A model generated the notes under the pieces. It saw only the letters and a list, made by a program, of their open reading frames with translations. It ran no database searches and was not told the origin of the DNA. The position numbers and the translations under genes are program-made. DNA of 64,000 bases from G963668605 sp963668605 (GTDB lineage Bacteria; Acidobacteriota; Terriglobia; Bryobacterales; Bryobacteraceae): NCBI GenBank assembly GCA_963668605.1, contig OY764903.1, forward strand, positions 1,860,001 to 1,924,000, read 5' to 3'. Below, in pieces: positions 1-9,153 of the stretch (its first letter is position 1; each line of letters starts with the position of its first letter).

Positions 1-424
1 CAATCGCGTGGACCACGCCCGCAGGCACGAAAATCACGTCGCCGGCGGTCACAGGCACGAAATTCAACAAGCTCTGAATTTCGCCCGAGAGCGCGGATTC
101 CCGTAATCGCTGCGCGCTGATAGGCTCGCGAAAGCCGAGAGCGACCGTAGCGCCGGGCTCCGCGTCAAGGATGTACCACATCTCGGTCTTGCCCGGAGAG
201 CCGTTTTCATGGATGCGCGCATAGTTGTCGCCCGGATGCACCTGTACCGAAAGCGGCTCCGTCGTGAAGAGAAACTTGATCAGCAGCGGCAACGGATCCG
301 CCGCCGTGAACCAGACTTCGCCCGTGCGAACCGCCGGAGCGGGAAACCACGAGCCAAGCGACAGCGCGCCCCACGGGCGTTCATGCAGCGACGCCGCGAG
401 ACGTACAGGATGTTCCGCCATCAT
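1..424 (-). CDS. manA: Mannose-6-phosphate isomerase, class I (3' part outside window)
   Basis: Zinc-dependent isomerase that interconverts mannose 6-phosphate and fructose 6-phosphate in the cytoplasm. Only the N-terminal 141 codons are inside the window. The visible protein begins MMAEHPVRLAASLHERPWG and contains the type I metal-site signatures: VQVHPGD (glutamine and histidine ligands) near residue 60, GKTEMWYIL (glutamate ligand) near residue 80, and a jelly-roll segment DVIFVPAGVVHAI at the window edge whose His fits the last ligand. The start ATG at 424 overlaps the stop of the upstream aminotransferase gene as ATGA, so the two are probably translationally coupled; a second ATG follows at once at 421. 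The short linker and small N-terminal region resemble the roughly 320-residue Bacillus-type enzymes rather than the longer E. coli form. Confidence 0.88.
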   Translation of the reverse strand, partial: MMAEHPVRLAASLHERPWGALSLGSWFPAPAVRTGEVWFTAADPLPLLIKFLFTTEPLSVQVHPGDNYARIHENGSPGKTEMWYILDAEPGATVALGFREPISAQRLRESALSGEIQSLLNFVPVTAGDVIFVPAGVVHAI

Positions 425-1608
425 CCCAGGTTCTCGATGAACTTCTGGATGCGATCAAGCCCCTTTGCCAGTTCTTCCATCGAGGCCGCGTAGGTGATGC
501 GGATGTGATTCTGCGTGCCGAAAGCTTCGCCCGGAACGACGGCGACATGCGCATCCGCGAGCAGACGCTCGGCGAACTGCATGGAGTTATTGATGCCGTT
601 CTTTCCATATGCGACGCTGACGTTCGGATAGGCGTAAAACGCGCCGCGCGGATCGTTCGTCGTCACGCCGCGAATTCCGCGCAAGCGAGCGATGACGTAG
701 TCACGGCGCCTGCGGTACTCCGCCAGCATTACGCCGACCGAATCCTGCGGACCGCGCAACGCCTCAACCGCGGCCTTCTGCGCGATCGATGTCGGGTTCG
801 ACGTGCTATGGCTTTGCAACTTGCTGACAGCGCCAGTGATCGCCGCCGGGCAAAGGCCGAAGCCAATGCGCCAGCCTGTCATCGAATAGGTTTTCGACAG
901 CGAGCCGGCGACCAGGACCGTCTCCTTCGCGCCGGGCATGGAAGCGATCGAGAACGGCTCGGAGTCGTACAGGAAACGGCAATAGCACTCGTCGGTCATC
1001 AACCAGATGCCGCGCTTCTTGGCGAGATCGAATATGCGCTCAAACTCTTCGCGGTCGAGCACGGCGCCGCTCGGATTTGACGGCGAATTGATGATCATCA
1101 GCTTGGTCTTGTCGGTCAGGTAGGGCTCGATCATCTTCGCCGTAAAGGTGAAGCCCTTCGACTCGTCGGTTTCGACGAACACGCACTTGCCGCCGGCGTA
1201 GTTGACCACATCTTTGTAGGTAACCCAATACGGGACCGGGATAATGACCTCATCGCCGCTGTTCAACAATGCCTGCGTTAGATTGAAAATGATATGCTTG
1301 CCGCCGACCGACACGACGCATTCGGCAGGCGAATAGGCCGTACCATAGTCAGCGGTGTGGCGTTCGCAGATCGCCTGCTTGAGTTCCATCGTACCGCCGG
1401 CCGCGGTGTATTTCGTGAAGTTCTGTTCGATAGCTCTAATAGCAGCTTGCTTGATATTGGTTGGCGTCGGGAAGTCGGGCTCGCCGGCTCCGAAATCGAC
1501 GACGTCGATGCCTTCGCGGCGCAGGCGGTCGGCATCCGCCGCCACCTTCATAGTGGACGATACACTGATGCGTCCGATACGATTAGACAGTTCCGAAATA
1601 GTCTGCAT
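421..1608 (-). CDS. aspC: Aspartate aminotransferase, PLP-dependent class I
   Basis: Fold-type I PLP enzyme of 395 residues, the usual length for the Thermus/Bacillus (I-beta) aspartate aminotransferases. It transfers the amino group between aspartate and 2-oxoglutarate in the cytoplasm. Visible landmarks: GAGEPDFPTP near 40-50, the substrate and phosphate-binding INSPSNPSG segment (Asn178), the pyridine-ring aspartate in MTDECY (Asp206), the Schiff-base lysine in GSLSKTYSMTGWRIGF (Lys239) with phosphate-binding Arg247, and the alpha-carboxylate arginine in HIRITYA (Arg370). All catalytic residues are present. The gene lies 3 nt after coaD and overlaps manA by 4 nt, so coaD, this gene and manA form a minus-strand operon. 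Prephenate or other amino-acid specificity cannot be excluded from sequence alone. Confidence 0.9.
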   Translation of the reverse strand: MQTISELSNRIGRISVSSTMKVAADADRLRREGIDVVDFGAGEPDFPTPTNIKQAAIRAIEQNFTKYTAAGGTMELKQAICERHTADYGTAYSPAECVVSVGGKHIIFNLTQALLNSGDEVIIPVPYWVTYKDVVNYAGGKCVFVETDESKGFTFTAKMIEPYLTDKTKLMIINSPSNPSGAVLDREEFERIFDLAKKRGIWLMTDECYCRFLYDSEPFSIASMPGAKETVLVAGSLSKTYSMTGWRIGFGLCPAAITGAVSKLQSHSTSNPTSIAQKAAVEALRGPQDSVGVMLAEYRRRRDYVIARLRGIRGVTTNDPRGAFYAYPNVSVAYGKNGINNSMQFAERLLADAHVAVVPGEAFGTQNHIRITYAASMEELAKGLDRIQKFIENLG

Positions 1609-1611
1609 CTT

Positions 1612-2118
1612 CTACCTGATTTCTCCCAACAATCTCTTCTTGAGCCGCGCTTCCACCGAGGAAGGCACCAGCCCGGATATGTCGCCGCCGAGGCTAAAAA
1701 CCTGCTTCACGAGCCGGGAACTGATGAACGAGTACGCCTCGCCGGCCATCAAGAAAATCGTCTCGATCTCGGGCCGCAGGCGGCGATTCATGAGCGCCAT
1801 CTGCAACTCGTATTCGTAATCCGAGATGGCCCGGATGCCTCTCAGAATCATCGTAGCGTTCTTGCGTGCGGCGTAGTCGACAAGCAATCCGTTAAAGGAG
1901 TCTATCTCAACGTTGGGGTAGTCGCTGACCACCTCGCGCAACATCGCCATGCGTTCCTCGGCGGAAAACAGCGGTTGCTTGTCTTCGTTGCGCAGGATGG
2001 AAACAATCAGCCGGTCGGCGATTCGCGAACCACGATCGATAAGATCGAGGTGCCCGTTCGTGATCGGGTCGAACGAGCCGGGGTAAATGGCTATCACACT
2101 CGCGGGCTTCGTGGCCAA
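1612..2118 (-). CDS. coaD: Phosphopantetheine adenylyltransferase
   Basis: Catalyses the penultimate step of coenzyme A synthesis, adenylating 4'-phosphopantetheine with ATP. The 168-residue protein is of normal family length. It has the nucleotidyltransferase signature with IYPGSFDPIT and NGHLDLI (catalytic His23), a middle LRGIRAISDYEYELQMA segment and the C-terminal ISSRLVK motif that binds the phosphates. The start codon is TTG at 2118, supported by a GGAGAG ribosome binding site at 2125-2130 with 6-nt spacing; no ATG precedes the first conserved motif. It heads the minus-strand run with the aminotransferase and manA, and is divergent from xylB, with a shared 240-bp control region (2119-2357) in which I see no clear operator. 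Confidence 0.95.
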   Translation of the reverse strand: MATKPASVIAIYPGSFDPITNGHLDLIDRGSRIADRLIVSILRNEDKQPLFSAEERMAMLREVVSDYPNVEIDSFNGLLVDYAARKNATMILRGIRAISDYEYELQMALMNRRLRPEIETIFLMAGEAYSFISSRLVKQVFSLGGDISGLVPSSVEARLKKRLLGEIR

Positions 2119-2357
2119 CGGAATCTCTCCAGTAATGCTTGCTTGCGTATTTTTTCAATTGTAGCGCGACGCGCCGGCCGCGTGCCTCAGATCTTTCGCA
2201 CGAGGCTTATCGAGCAATAGCTGTGCTATCATTTCGGCTTCATGCCCTGCCATTGCCCCTACGCGAAACTGCGGATCGGGAGAACGGAGCCCGGTGGGAT
2301 CAAGGGCCTCTATGGCGCGGCCGAGCTTCCATTTCAGAAATCAGAGGATTCATTCAA

Positions 2358-3854
2358 ATGTACTGGCTAGGAATCGATATCGGCACCGGCGGAAGCCGCG
2401 CACTGCTCGTCAACGAAAAGGGACGCGTAACAGCGGCCGTCACAGCCGCGCACGAAGACATCAAAATGGAGCGCCCGCTATGGGCCGAGCAGCGGCCCGA
2501 AAACTGGTGGGACGCGGCGCAACAGGCCATCCGCGAAGTGCTCAAGCAATCGAAGGTCAAGCCGAACAGCATCAAGGGCGTCGGGCTTTCGGGCCAGATG
2601 CACGGCCTCGTGATCCTCGACGAAAACAACTCCGTGATTCGACCCGCCCTGATCTGGTGCGATCAGCGCAGCCAGAATCAGGTAGACGCCATCAATCAAA
2701 CCGTCGGCAAAGACAACGTGCTCGCCTTCACGGCGAATCCAGTGCTGACCGGTTTCACACTGCCGAAATTGCTCTGGGTTCGCGACAATGAGCCCGCCAA
2801 TTACAAGCGCATCGCCAAGATGCTGCTCCCGAAGGACTACATCCGTTTCATGCTCACCGGCGAGTTCGCCTCGGATGTCTCCGACGCTTCCGGAACCGCG
2901 CTCTTTGATGTGGTCACGCGACGGTGGTCCAGCGAGATGGTCACGCGACTCAAACTGAATCCCGAGATCCTGCCGGCGGTCTTCGAATCGAGCGACATCA
3001 CCGGCACAATCAGTGATGCGGCCGCGGCAGCCACCGGCTTGCCGGCCGGCATACCCGTAGTCGCAGGCGGTGGAGATCAGGCGGCGAGCGCCGTGGGCAA
3101 TGGCATCGTCGAACCCGGAATCGTCTCCTGCACCATCGGCACGTCCGGCGTGGTCTTCGCACACATGGAGCGACCGACCTACGACCCCAAGGGCCGCGTG
3201 CATACGTTCTGTCACGCGGTGAAGGGCAAGTGGCACGTGATGGGCGTCACGCAAGGCGCAGGACTCAGTCTGCAATGGTTCCGCAACCAGTTTGCGCCGG
3301 GCGTCGAGTACGACGCGCTGATGACCGAAGCGGCGACAGCGCCGTGCGGCTCGCAGGGGCTCTTCTGGCTGCCGTACATGATGGGCGAGCGCACTCCGCA
3401 TCTCGACGCGACCGCGCGTGCTGGATGGGTCGGCATCACGGCGAAACATACGCGCGCCGACATGATCCGCTCACTGGTGGAAGGCGTTTCGTACAGCTTG
3501 AAGGATTGCCTCGACCTGATCGAAGCGATGGGCGCGCCCGTCGAGAATGTGCGCGTGTCCGGCGGCGGCGCACGAAGCCCGTTCTGGCGGCAGGTACTTG
3601 CCGACACGTTCAGCAAACAGGTCGTCACGCTGGAGACGCAGGATGGTTCCGCGTATGGCGCGGCGTTGCTTGCCATGACCGGCACCGGTGCCTATGCTTC
3701 CGTGCAGGAAGCCTGCCAGAAGACGATCAAGACGGTCGATTCGGTCTCCCCGCGCCCGCACGAATCGCAGTGCTACGCGCGCGGCCATGAGGTCTACCGA
3801 ATCCTCTATCCGACATTGAAACCGGTCTATGGTTTGATCCGAAACGTGCAGTAG
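2358..3854 (+). CDS. xylB: Xylulokinase (FGGY family)
   Basis: Phosphorylates D-xylulose to xylulose 5-phosphate for entry into the pentose phosphate pathway. The 498-residue length is typical. The protein opens with the phosphate-1 loop YWLGIDIGTGGSR, has GLSGQMHGLV and ALIWCDQRSQ (substrate-site residues) near 77-105, GGGDQAASAVGNG with the catalytic base Asp240, GTSGVVF, and the adenosine-binding VSGGGARSPFWRQ segment. The frame is open upstream to 2139, but the start at 2358 is preferred because the family begins at this point and AGAGGA lies at 2343-2348. No xylose isomerase, transporter or repressor is adjacent. Related pentulose kinases cannot be wholly excluded. Confidence 0.9.
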   Translation: MYWLGIDIGTGGSRALLVNEKGRVTAAVTAAHEDIKMERPLWAEQRPENWWDAAQQAIREVLKQSKVKPNSIKGVGLSGQMHGLVILDENNSVIRPALIWCDQRSQNQVDAINQTVGKDNVLAFTANPVLTGFTLPKLLWVRDNEPANYKRIAKMLLPKDYIRFMLTGEFASDVSDASGTALFDVVTRRWSSEMVTRLKLNPEILPAVFESSDITGTISDAAAAATGLPAGIPVVAGGGDQAASAVGNGIVEPGIVSCTIGTSGVVFAHMERPTYDPKGRVHTFCHAVKGKWHVMGVTQGAGLSLQWFRNQFAPGVEYDALMTEAATAPCGSQGLFWLPYMMGERTPHLDATARAGWVGITAKHTRADMIRSLVEGVSYSLKDCLDLIEAMGAPVENVRVSGGGARSPFWRQVLADTFSKQVVTLETQDGSAYGAALLAMTGTGAYASVQEACQKTIKTVDSVSPRPHESQCYARGHEVYRILYPTLKPVYGLIRNVQ

Positions 3855-3864
3855 CTCGAACGGC

Positions 3865-3894
3865 CGCCTCCGGTCGAGAAATCGACCGGAGGCG
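3865..3894. terminator. Stem-loop between convergent genes
   Basis: A perfect 13-bp stem (3865-3877 with 3882-3894) closes a GAAA tetraloop between the convergent xylB and the small exported-protein gene at 3941. There is no T-tract on either side, so it is not a canonical intrinsic terminator. It may act as a bidirectional terminator or as an RNA 3'-end stabiliser. Confidence 0.55.
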
Positions 3895-3940
3895 ACACGT
3901 TCAGCAGTGCCGTGAGCGCAAGCGACCGGAGACCAACCTA

Positions 3941-4339
3941 CTAGTTGCGCTTCGCCGTGAACGGCTGCCCACGTTTTCCGCCTTCGCGCATCTGCGTGCC
4001 CTTCAGTTCGTCGCCCTCAAGAGTCGCTTTCCAGACAGCTTTCTGTGTGCCCTTTCGGCCCTTGACCACGGTCGTGAAGCTCAGCGAGTTGCCGTCGATC
4101 TTTCCTTCCGAAATGTCGGCGGTCATGCCGCGCTTGCCCCGGTCGCTGATAACCTTGCCCGTGAGCGTGCTGCCTTCAGTCTTCAGATCGAGGGTGGTTT
4201 TCACCGTCACATCTCCGCCGCCCTTCTTGCCGGCTTTCATCTTCGACTCAAAAACCCATTTGCCGTCGACGCTCGCGGCCGTCGCGGCCCACGCGCATAC
4301 CAGCGCTAACGTTACGATAGAAAAGATAATCCTTTTCAT
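3941..4339 (-). CDS. Small exported protein, lipocalin-like beta-sheet type
   Basis: Hypothetical protein of 132 residues. It starts with a clear signal peptide (MKRIIFSIVTLALVCAWAA, cleavage near Ala-Thr-Ala-Ala at about 20-22). The mature part is Lys/Gly-rich and made of alternating short strands (GKWVFESK, TLDLKTEGSTLTGKV, GKIDGNSLSFTTVV, KAVWKATLEGDELKG), the pattern of small secreted beta-barrel proteins common in Acidobacteriota. The ATG at 4339 was chosen because AGAGGAAC lies about 10 nt upstream and a signal peptide starts there; the frame is open further upstream. It stands alone, divergent from priA with 39 nt between. I cannot assign a function. Confidence 0.75.
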   Translation of the reverse strand: MKRIIFSIVTLALVCAWAATAASVDGKWVFESKMKAGKKGGGDVTVKTTLDLKTEGSTLTGKVISDRGKRGMTADISEGKIDGNSLSFTTVVKGRKGTQKAVWKATLEGDELKGTQMREGGKRGQPFTAKRN

Positions 4340-4378
4340 GTTGTCTGTTCCTCTAGTGGTACTAACTCCGGAATCCCG

Positions 4379-6832
4379 ATGAAAGTTGCGACAAATCCGC
4401 ACAGCCTCCCGCGCTATTGCGACGCGAGCCTGCCCGTGCCCATGGACCAGCCGTTCACTTACGCGCTTCCGGAGACTCTGCGCCACCGCGTGAAACCAGG
4501 CTGCCGCATCCTGGTCCCGTTTGGACGCCGTACACTCACCGGCGTGGTTCTTCGCACACACGACGAATCGCCAGCCATGGCCGCCAAGCTTGTGCTGCGC
4601 CTGCTTGATGAGGAACCCGTGCTTGACGAGGGTCTGCTCGCGCTCGGACGCTGGATCGCGCATTACTATTGCGCTCCGCTCGGTGAGGTGCTGCGCTCGA
4701 TGACGCCGCTGGGCGGCGAGATCCGCAGGTCGAAGCAGTATTCGCTCAGTGACGCCGGCCGCGATGCGGTGCGCCAGTTGCTGCTTGGCACTCCCGGCGA
4801 GGATGCCTCCGTCACGGTCCTGCGCGCCCTGGAGTTTCGTTCGCTCACAGCGCTTGCCGTCGCGAAAAAGGCGACTGGAGGCGACAAAGCACTCGCGGAA
4901 AAAACGCTCAAGTCGCTCGCGAAAAAAGGGTTCGTCTCGAGTGAGGACCTACTTGCCGACCGTGATCCGCTGCGCGCCGCCGCAGAGCGCCTGTGCGTCG
5001 AATTCACCAGCCGTCCCGGCGCAGTGAAATTGCCCAAGGCCGAGCGCGAGTTGATCGCCTTTCTCGAATTGCATCCCGGTGCGCACAACCTAAAGACTCT
5101 CGACAACGCGATGGCCGGCGCCAGCCAGGCGGCCCGCTCACTCGGCCGCAAGAAGTTGATCTCTCTGACGGTGGCGGATTCCGTCCTGGCGCGCTCTGCA
5201 CCGCGTCCTCCGCACGAGCTCAACGTCTGGCAGCGCGAGGCATTCGATGCGATTCGCGCGAGCATCGACGCCCGCGGATTCAAGGCGTTCCTGATGCACG
5301 GCGTCACGGGATCGGGCAAGACCGAGGTCTACCTGACCGCGATCGATGCGGCTTTGGCGGCGGGGCGCGGCGCTCTGCTGCTGGTGCCGGAAATCGCGCT
5401 TACCCCGGCCATGGCGGATCAGTTTTTTCAGCGCTTCGGCACACGCGTCGCAATCCTGCATTCCGCCTTCACCGACGTCGAACGCGCCGAGCAATGGCGG
5501 CGCATCCGCAATGGATCGGCCTCGGTCGTTGTGGGCACGCGCTCCGGCGTCTTCGCGCCCGTTCAGAATCTCGGCCTGATCGTTGTCGATGAAGAGCACG
5601 ACGGCAGTTACAAGCAGGAGGAGAATCCCCGTTACAACGGGCGCGACGTCGCCATTGTCAGGGCGCAACAGGCCGGCGCCTGCGTCGTGCTGGGCTCGGC
5701 GACACCGAGTCTGGAAAGCCGCTATAACATCGATCGCGCCAAGTACGCGCTGCTCGAGTTGCCTGAGCGCGTCGAAAGCCGCCCCATGCCGGACGTCGAG
5801 ATCGTCGACATGCGCCAGGAGTTTTTGGATACGCGCAAAATGGCGGTCTTCTCAAGACGATTGATAAACGAGATTGCGACGCGGCTCGAGGCTGGCGAGC
5901 AGACGATGCTGCTGCTCAACCGCCGCGGCTTTTCGAGCTTCGTAACCTGCCGCGCCTGCGGCTCTAGAATCGAGTGCGCCAACTGCGCCGTGACGCTCAC
6001 CTATCATCGCCGTGACAAGCGGCTGCTGTGCCATTACTGCAACTACGCCGAAAAGGTGCCCGAGGCGTGTCCCAAATGTGGCGGCGAACACATCCAGTTC
6101 ATCGGTACGGGCTCGGAAAAAGTCGAGCAGGAACTGCACCAATCGTTCCCGACGGCGCGCATCGCGAGAATGGATCGCGACACGGTCACCAGCAAGCGCC
6201 ACTTTGAAACCATACTCTCCGGCTTCCGCGATCGCGACTACGATATCCTTGTCGGGACACAGATGATCGCCAAGGGCCACGATATTCCCAACGTGACGTT
6301 AGTGGGCGTGGTCTCGGCCGACATCGGTCTTGGGATGCCCGATTTTCGCGCCGCCGAACGCACTTTCCAACTGCTCACTCAGGTGGCCGGCCGTGCCGGA
6401 CGCGGCGAACTTCGCGGCCGTGTGATTGTGCAGACGATTAACCCGGAGCACTATGCCATCCGCTGCGCCTCCGCGCAGAACTACGCGCAGTTCTATGACA
6501 AAGAGATCGAGTTTCGCAAGGCAATGCGCTATCCGCCCTTCGCGGCGTTGGCCAATGTTCTGGTCCGTTCCCAAGAACAGGCCGAGGGCTTGCGCATGAG
6601 CGGAGAACTCGCGGCGCTGCTCGTGCCACCGCCTGAAAACATGCGCATTCTCGGACCTGCCGAAGCGGCCGTACCCCGGCTCAAGAACGAGTTCCGCTAT
6701 CAACTCCTCATCAAGGCCGCAAATCGCAAGACGCTGAATGAGACGCTCCAACGCCTGCGCCTGCACGCGCTAGAGAACAAGTGGGGACCGACGGCGCTCG
6801 TGATTGACGTCGATCCGCTGAGTCTGCTCTGA
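4379..6832 (+). CDS. priA: Primosomal protein N', replication restart helicase
   Basis: Superfamily 2 DEAH-type helicase that recognises stalled forks and loads the replicative helicase. The 817-residue protein is slightly longer than the E. coli enzyme (732). Order: an N-terminal 3'BD and winged-helix region (1-280), Walker A GVTGSGKTEVYL near 310, DEEHD near 405 followed by the PriA-specific aromatic-rich YKQEENPRYNGRD loop, a cysteine-rich zinc module around 515-560 (CRACG, CANC, CHYC, CPKCG, eight cysteines), then the second RecA domain with TQMIAKGHD and QVAGRAGRG (motifs V and VI). All motor and zinc residues are present. It is followed after 21 nt by the GNAT gene. The start at 4379 has only a weak ribosome binding site. 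Confidence 0.95.
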   Translation: MKVATNPHSLPRYCDASLPVPMDQPFTYALPETLRHRVKPGCRILVPFGRRTLTGVVLRTHDESPAMAAKLVLRLLDEEPVLDEGLLALGRWIAHYYCAPLGEVLRSMTPLGGEIRRSKQYSLSDAGRDAVRQLLLGTPGEDASVTVLRALEFRSLTALAVAKKATGGDKALAEKTLKSLAKKGFVSSEDLLADRDPLRAAAERLCVEFTSRPGAVKLPKAERELIAFLELHPGAHNLKTLDNAMAGASQAARSLGRKKLISLTVADSVLARSAPRPPHELNVWQREAFDAIRASIDARGFKAFLMHGVTGSGKTEVYLTAIDAALAAGRGALLLVPEIALTPAMADQFFQRFGTRVAILHSAFTDVERAEQWRRIRNGSASVVVGTRSGVFAPVQNLGLIVVDEEHDGSYKQEENPRYNGRDVAIVRAQQAGACVVLGSATPSLESRYNIDRAKYALLELPERVESRPMPDVEIVDMRQEFLDTRKMAVFSRRLINEIATRLEAGEQTMLLLNRRGFSSFVTCRACGSRIECANCAVTLTYHRRDKRLLCHYCNYAEKVPEACPKCGGEHIQFIGTGSEKVEQELHQSFPTARIARMDRDTVTSKRHFETILSGFRDRDYDILVGTQMIAKGHDIPNVTLVGVVSADIGLGMPDFRAAERTFQLLTQVAGRAGRGELRGRVIVQTINPEHYAIRCASAQNYAQFYDKEIEFRKAMRYPPFAALANVLVRSQEQAEGLRMSGELAALLVPPPENMRILGPAEAAVPRLKNEFRYQLLIKAANRKTLNETLQRLRLHALENKWGPTALVIDVDPLSLL

Positions 6833-6853
6833 TGATCGGTTGACCGTACAGCC

Positions 6854-7639
6854 ATGAACTTCGCAGTAGTGGAAGGCAACCTCCGGCACATGATGCGCTG
6901 CTTCGCGAGCGCCAGCGATGCGGGGGAGCTGCGTGACGAGCCAGGGCTTTCGATCGCCTCTTCCGGCATGGATTACGGCGTGTTCAACTCCGTGATGCTC
7001 TCGGCGTGCGTGACCGGGGGCGCACTCGAACTGGACCGCCTGATAGCCATCCCGGAAATGCATTTTCGAGCGCGCGGCTTGCACTGGTCGCTCTGGCTTT
7101 GCGAGGATCTGATCGCTTTGCCCTTTCGCCGCAAGGCCAGAGAGCATCTATTCGAGCGCGGTTTCCGGATGCTTTCCGATCCGCCCGGCCTGTTAGCCGA
7201 GAGGTTGCTGCCGCCCATCCACACGCTGCCCTGCCCTGAAATCCGAACCGTCGACGGCGTGGCGGCACGCTGTGATTTTGCACACATCATGGCACTGGCA
7301 TTTGAGTTTCCCTTTGTTGCCTCGCGCGACATCTACGCAGGCGCCGGGCCGTGGGAATGCGGACTAACCGGTTATGTGGGGTACCTCGAAGGCAGGCCAA
7401 TTGCCGCGGCCGCGGTTATAATCGCTGGCGGCGCGATAGGGGTCTACTCCGTGGGTACGCTGCCCGAATTCCGCGGCAAGGGTTATGCCGAAGTCCTGAT
7501 CCGCCATGCCGTCGCAGTCGCGAGCGCTGCCAGCGGCATCGAGCGCACCGTGCTCCAATCGACGCCCTCTGGCTTGTCGCTCTACCAGCGCATGGGCTAC
7601 CGCCGCGTCACGCGATTCTGGGTGATGGTGCCAGATTGA
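6854..7639 (+). CDS. GNAT-family N-acetyltransferase
   Basis: The 261-residue protein has a divergent N-terminal half (1-120) and a C-terminal GNAT acetyl-CoA-binding fold. Motif A is visible as YSVGTLPEFRGKGYAEVLIRH (RGKGYA pyrophosphate loop, about 203-223), followed by the motif B segment SGLSLYQRMGYRRVTRF near 240-255. Acetyl-CoA-dependent N-acylation is expected; the substrate is unknown. The arrangement of an N-terminal extension before a single GNAT domain resembles proteins of small-molecule or peptide acetylation. The gene overlaps the methyltransferase gene downstream by 4 nt, so the two are probably co-translated with priA transcription. Confidence 0.8.
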   Translation: MNFAVVEGNLRHMMRCFASASDAGELRDEPGLSIASSGMDYGVFNSVMLSACVTGGALELDRLIAIPEMHFRARGLHWSLWLCEDLIALPFRRKAREHLFERGFRMLSDPPGLLAERLLPPIHTLPCPEIRTVDGVAARCDFAHIMALAFEFPFVASRDIYAGAGPWECGLTGYVGYLEGRPIAAAAVIIAGGAIGVYSVGTLPEFRGKGYAEVLIRHAVAVASAASGIERTVLQSTPSGLSLYQRMGYRRVTRFWVMVPD

Positions 7640-8169
7640 GCGAACGACTGCCCTATCAAGCCACGCTTGGCGCGGCCGCTTACGACGGGATCACAACGCT
7701 GCCCGTGTCCTTGTTGCTCGACAATATCCGCAGCCTCTATAACGTCGGCTCGTTCTTTCGTACGGCGGACGCTGCCGCCATCGAGCGACTGTACCTCAGC
7801 GGCATCACAGCGCAACCGCCGCACAAGGGCATCGCCAAGACAGCGCTCGGCGCCGAGCAGCGCGTGGCATGGCAGTACACCCTGGAAGCGCTGCCGCTGC
7901 TCGACGATCTAGCCGCGCGGGGCTATGAAATCGCAGCGCTCGAGACCAGCGTTCATGCCGTCGATCTCTTCGATTGGACGCCGCGCTTTCCCGTCTGCCT
8001 GATTTTTGGACACGAGGTCGACGGAGTTCAACCCGCGCTTCTCGCGCGCTGCGACACGCACGTCCGCATTCCGATGCTCGGCTCGAAACACTCGCTGAAT
8101 GTGGCAACCGCCGCGGGCGTGGCCGTCTACGAACTGCTGCGCAAGTACCGCCGGCTCTTAGGACGCTGA
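7636..8169 (+). CDS. SpoU/TrmH-family RNA 2'-O-methyltransferase
   Basis: SPOUT-class enzyme of 177 residues with the three knot motifs: motif 1 LLDNIRSLYNVGSFFRTADA (near 26-45), motif 2 LIFGHEVDGVQ (near 125) and motif 3 IPMLGSKHSLNVATAAGVAVYE (near 150). These form the deep trefoil knot that binds S-adenosylmethionine; tRNA or rRNA ribose methylation is expected. It lacks the N-terminal extension of rRNA enzymes such as RlmB, closer to TrmH/TrmL-like tRNA enzymes. The frame is open far upstream, but TTG at 7636 is preferred: it overlaps the GNAT stop as TTGA and the protein starts just before the family domain. The 3' end overlaps the convergent ypdA end by 12 nt. Confidence 0.85.
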   Translation: MSERLPYQATLGAAAYDGITTLPVSLLLDNIRSLYNVGSFFRTADAAAIERLYLSGITAQPPHKGIAKTALGAEQRVAWQYTLEALPLLDDLAARGYEIAALETSVHAVDLFDWTPRFPVCLIFGHEVDGVQPALLARCDTHVRIPMLGSKHSLNVATAAGVAVYELLRKYRRLLGR

Positions 8170-9153
8170 GTTGCCGGCCAGGTCCGCCGCGATCGCGGTG
8201 GCGATCTGCTTGCCGTGAAAGCGCCCGTTCTCGATGAAGATCTCGTTGGTGTGCATACCTGCCACCAGCACGCCCGCCAGATAGATGCCCTTGCGTTCGC
8301 TCTCTAGCGTGTCCGCGTCGGTCTTTGGACGCCGCGTCTCCTCATCGAGCGTAATGCCATGCCGCGCGAGAAACTCCAGATCGGGATGGTAACCGGTCAT
8401 CGCGAAAACGAAATCGTTCTTCAACTCCACCTCACCTTGCGGCGTGGCGACCCGAATGTGACTCGCGTGAATCTCCGCAATGCGCGAACGGAACAGCGCC
8501 TTGACCTCGCCGCTCCCTATACGATTCTCGATGTTGGGCTTGATCCAATACTTGACGCTCTTTGAGATGCCCTCGCCGCGGTGAATCAGCGTCACGCGCG
8601 CCCCGCTCCAGAGCAGCTCCAGCGCGGCAATCGCGGCTGAGTTTTTTGCCCCCACCACGGCGACATCCATGTTGTAGTAAGGGTGCGCCTCCTTGTAGTA
8701 GTGGATCACTTTGGGCGAGTCCTCGCCGGGAACATTCAGGCGGTTGGGCCGGTCATAGTAGCCCGTCGCCAGGATGATCTTCTTCGCCGCATACGCGCGC
8801 ACACACCCGTTGCGATCCTCGGTGTTCACGACGAAGGCGCCGTCGTCCCCGTCGATGCGCAGCACCATTTCGTACTGCCGCACATCGAGCGCGAAATACT
8901 CCGTCACGCGCCGGTAATACTTCAACGCCTCGACACGCGTCGGTTTGTCATTGAGCGACGTCATCGGAATGCCGCCAATCTCGAGCAACTCCGGCGTCGT
9001 GAAGAAAACCATATTGATGGGATAGTGGTAAATCGAATTCACCACACAGCCCTTGTCGATCACAACCGCTTTCAAGCCGCGCTGCCGCAGTTCGATGCCA
9101 CAGGCCAATCCCGTCGGACCCGCACCCACCACAACGACATCGCAAGAGATCAC
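8158..9153 (-). CDS. ypdA: YpdA-family NADPH-dependent bacillithiol-disulfide reductase
   Basis: FAD/NAD(P)-dependent oxidoreductase of 331 residues, the usual YpdA length. It has an N-terminal FAD Rossmann motif VVVGAGPTGLACG (7-20), the YpdA-typical NSIYHYPINMVFFTTPELLEIG stretch near 40-60, a second dinucleotide motif VAVVGAKNSAAIAALEL (about 165-180) for NADPH, and a C-terminal HTNEIFIENGRFHG segment. There is no CxxC redox pair, as expected for YpdA and unlike thioredoxin reductase. The role is reduction of oxidised bacillithiol in the cytoplasm. The start is GTG at 9153, overlapping the alaS stop as GTGA, so expression is coupled to alaS. Confidence 0.85.
   Translation of the reverse strand: MISCDVVVVGAGPTGLACGIELRQRGLKAVVIDKGCVVNSIYHYPINMVFFTTPELLEIGGIPMTSLNDKPTRVEALKYYRRVTEYFALDVRQYEMVLRIDGDDGAFVVNTEDRNGCVRAYAAKKIILATGYYDRPNRLNVPGEDSPKVIHYYKEAHPYYNMDVAVVGAKNSAAIAALELLWSGARVTLIHRGEGISKSVKYWIKPNIENRIGSGEVKALFRSRIAEIHASHIRVATPQGEVELKNDFVFAMTGYHPDLEFLARHGITLDEETRRPKTDADTLESERKGIYLAGVLVAGMHTNEIFIENGRFHGKQIATAIAADLAGNSAS

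Noticed and set aside
2478..3449. Long open frame antisense to xylB
   Set aside because: Arginine/alanine-rich, no family motif, and mirrors the GC-rich third positions of xylB. Similar antisense frames occur under alaS, rimO, priA and the receptor genes.
3941..4663. Longer 240-residue version of the small exported protein
   Set aside because: The extra N-terminal part overlaps priA antisense and lacks a ribosome binding site, while the internal ATG at 4339 has both a ribosome binding site and a signal peptide.
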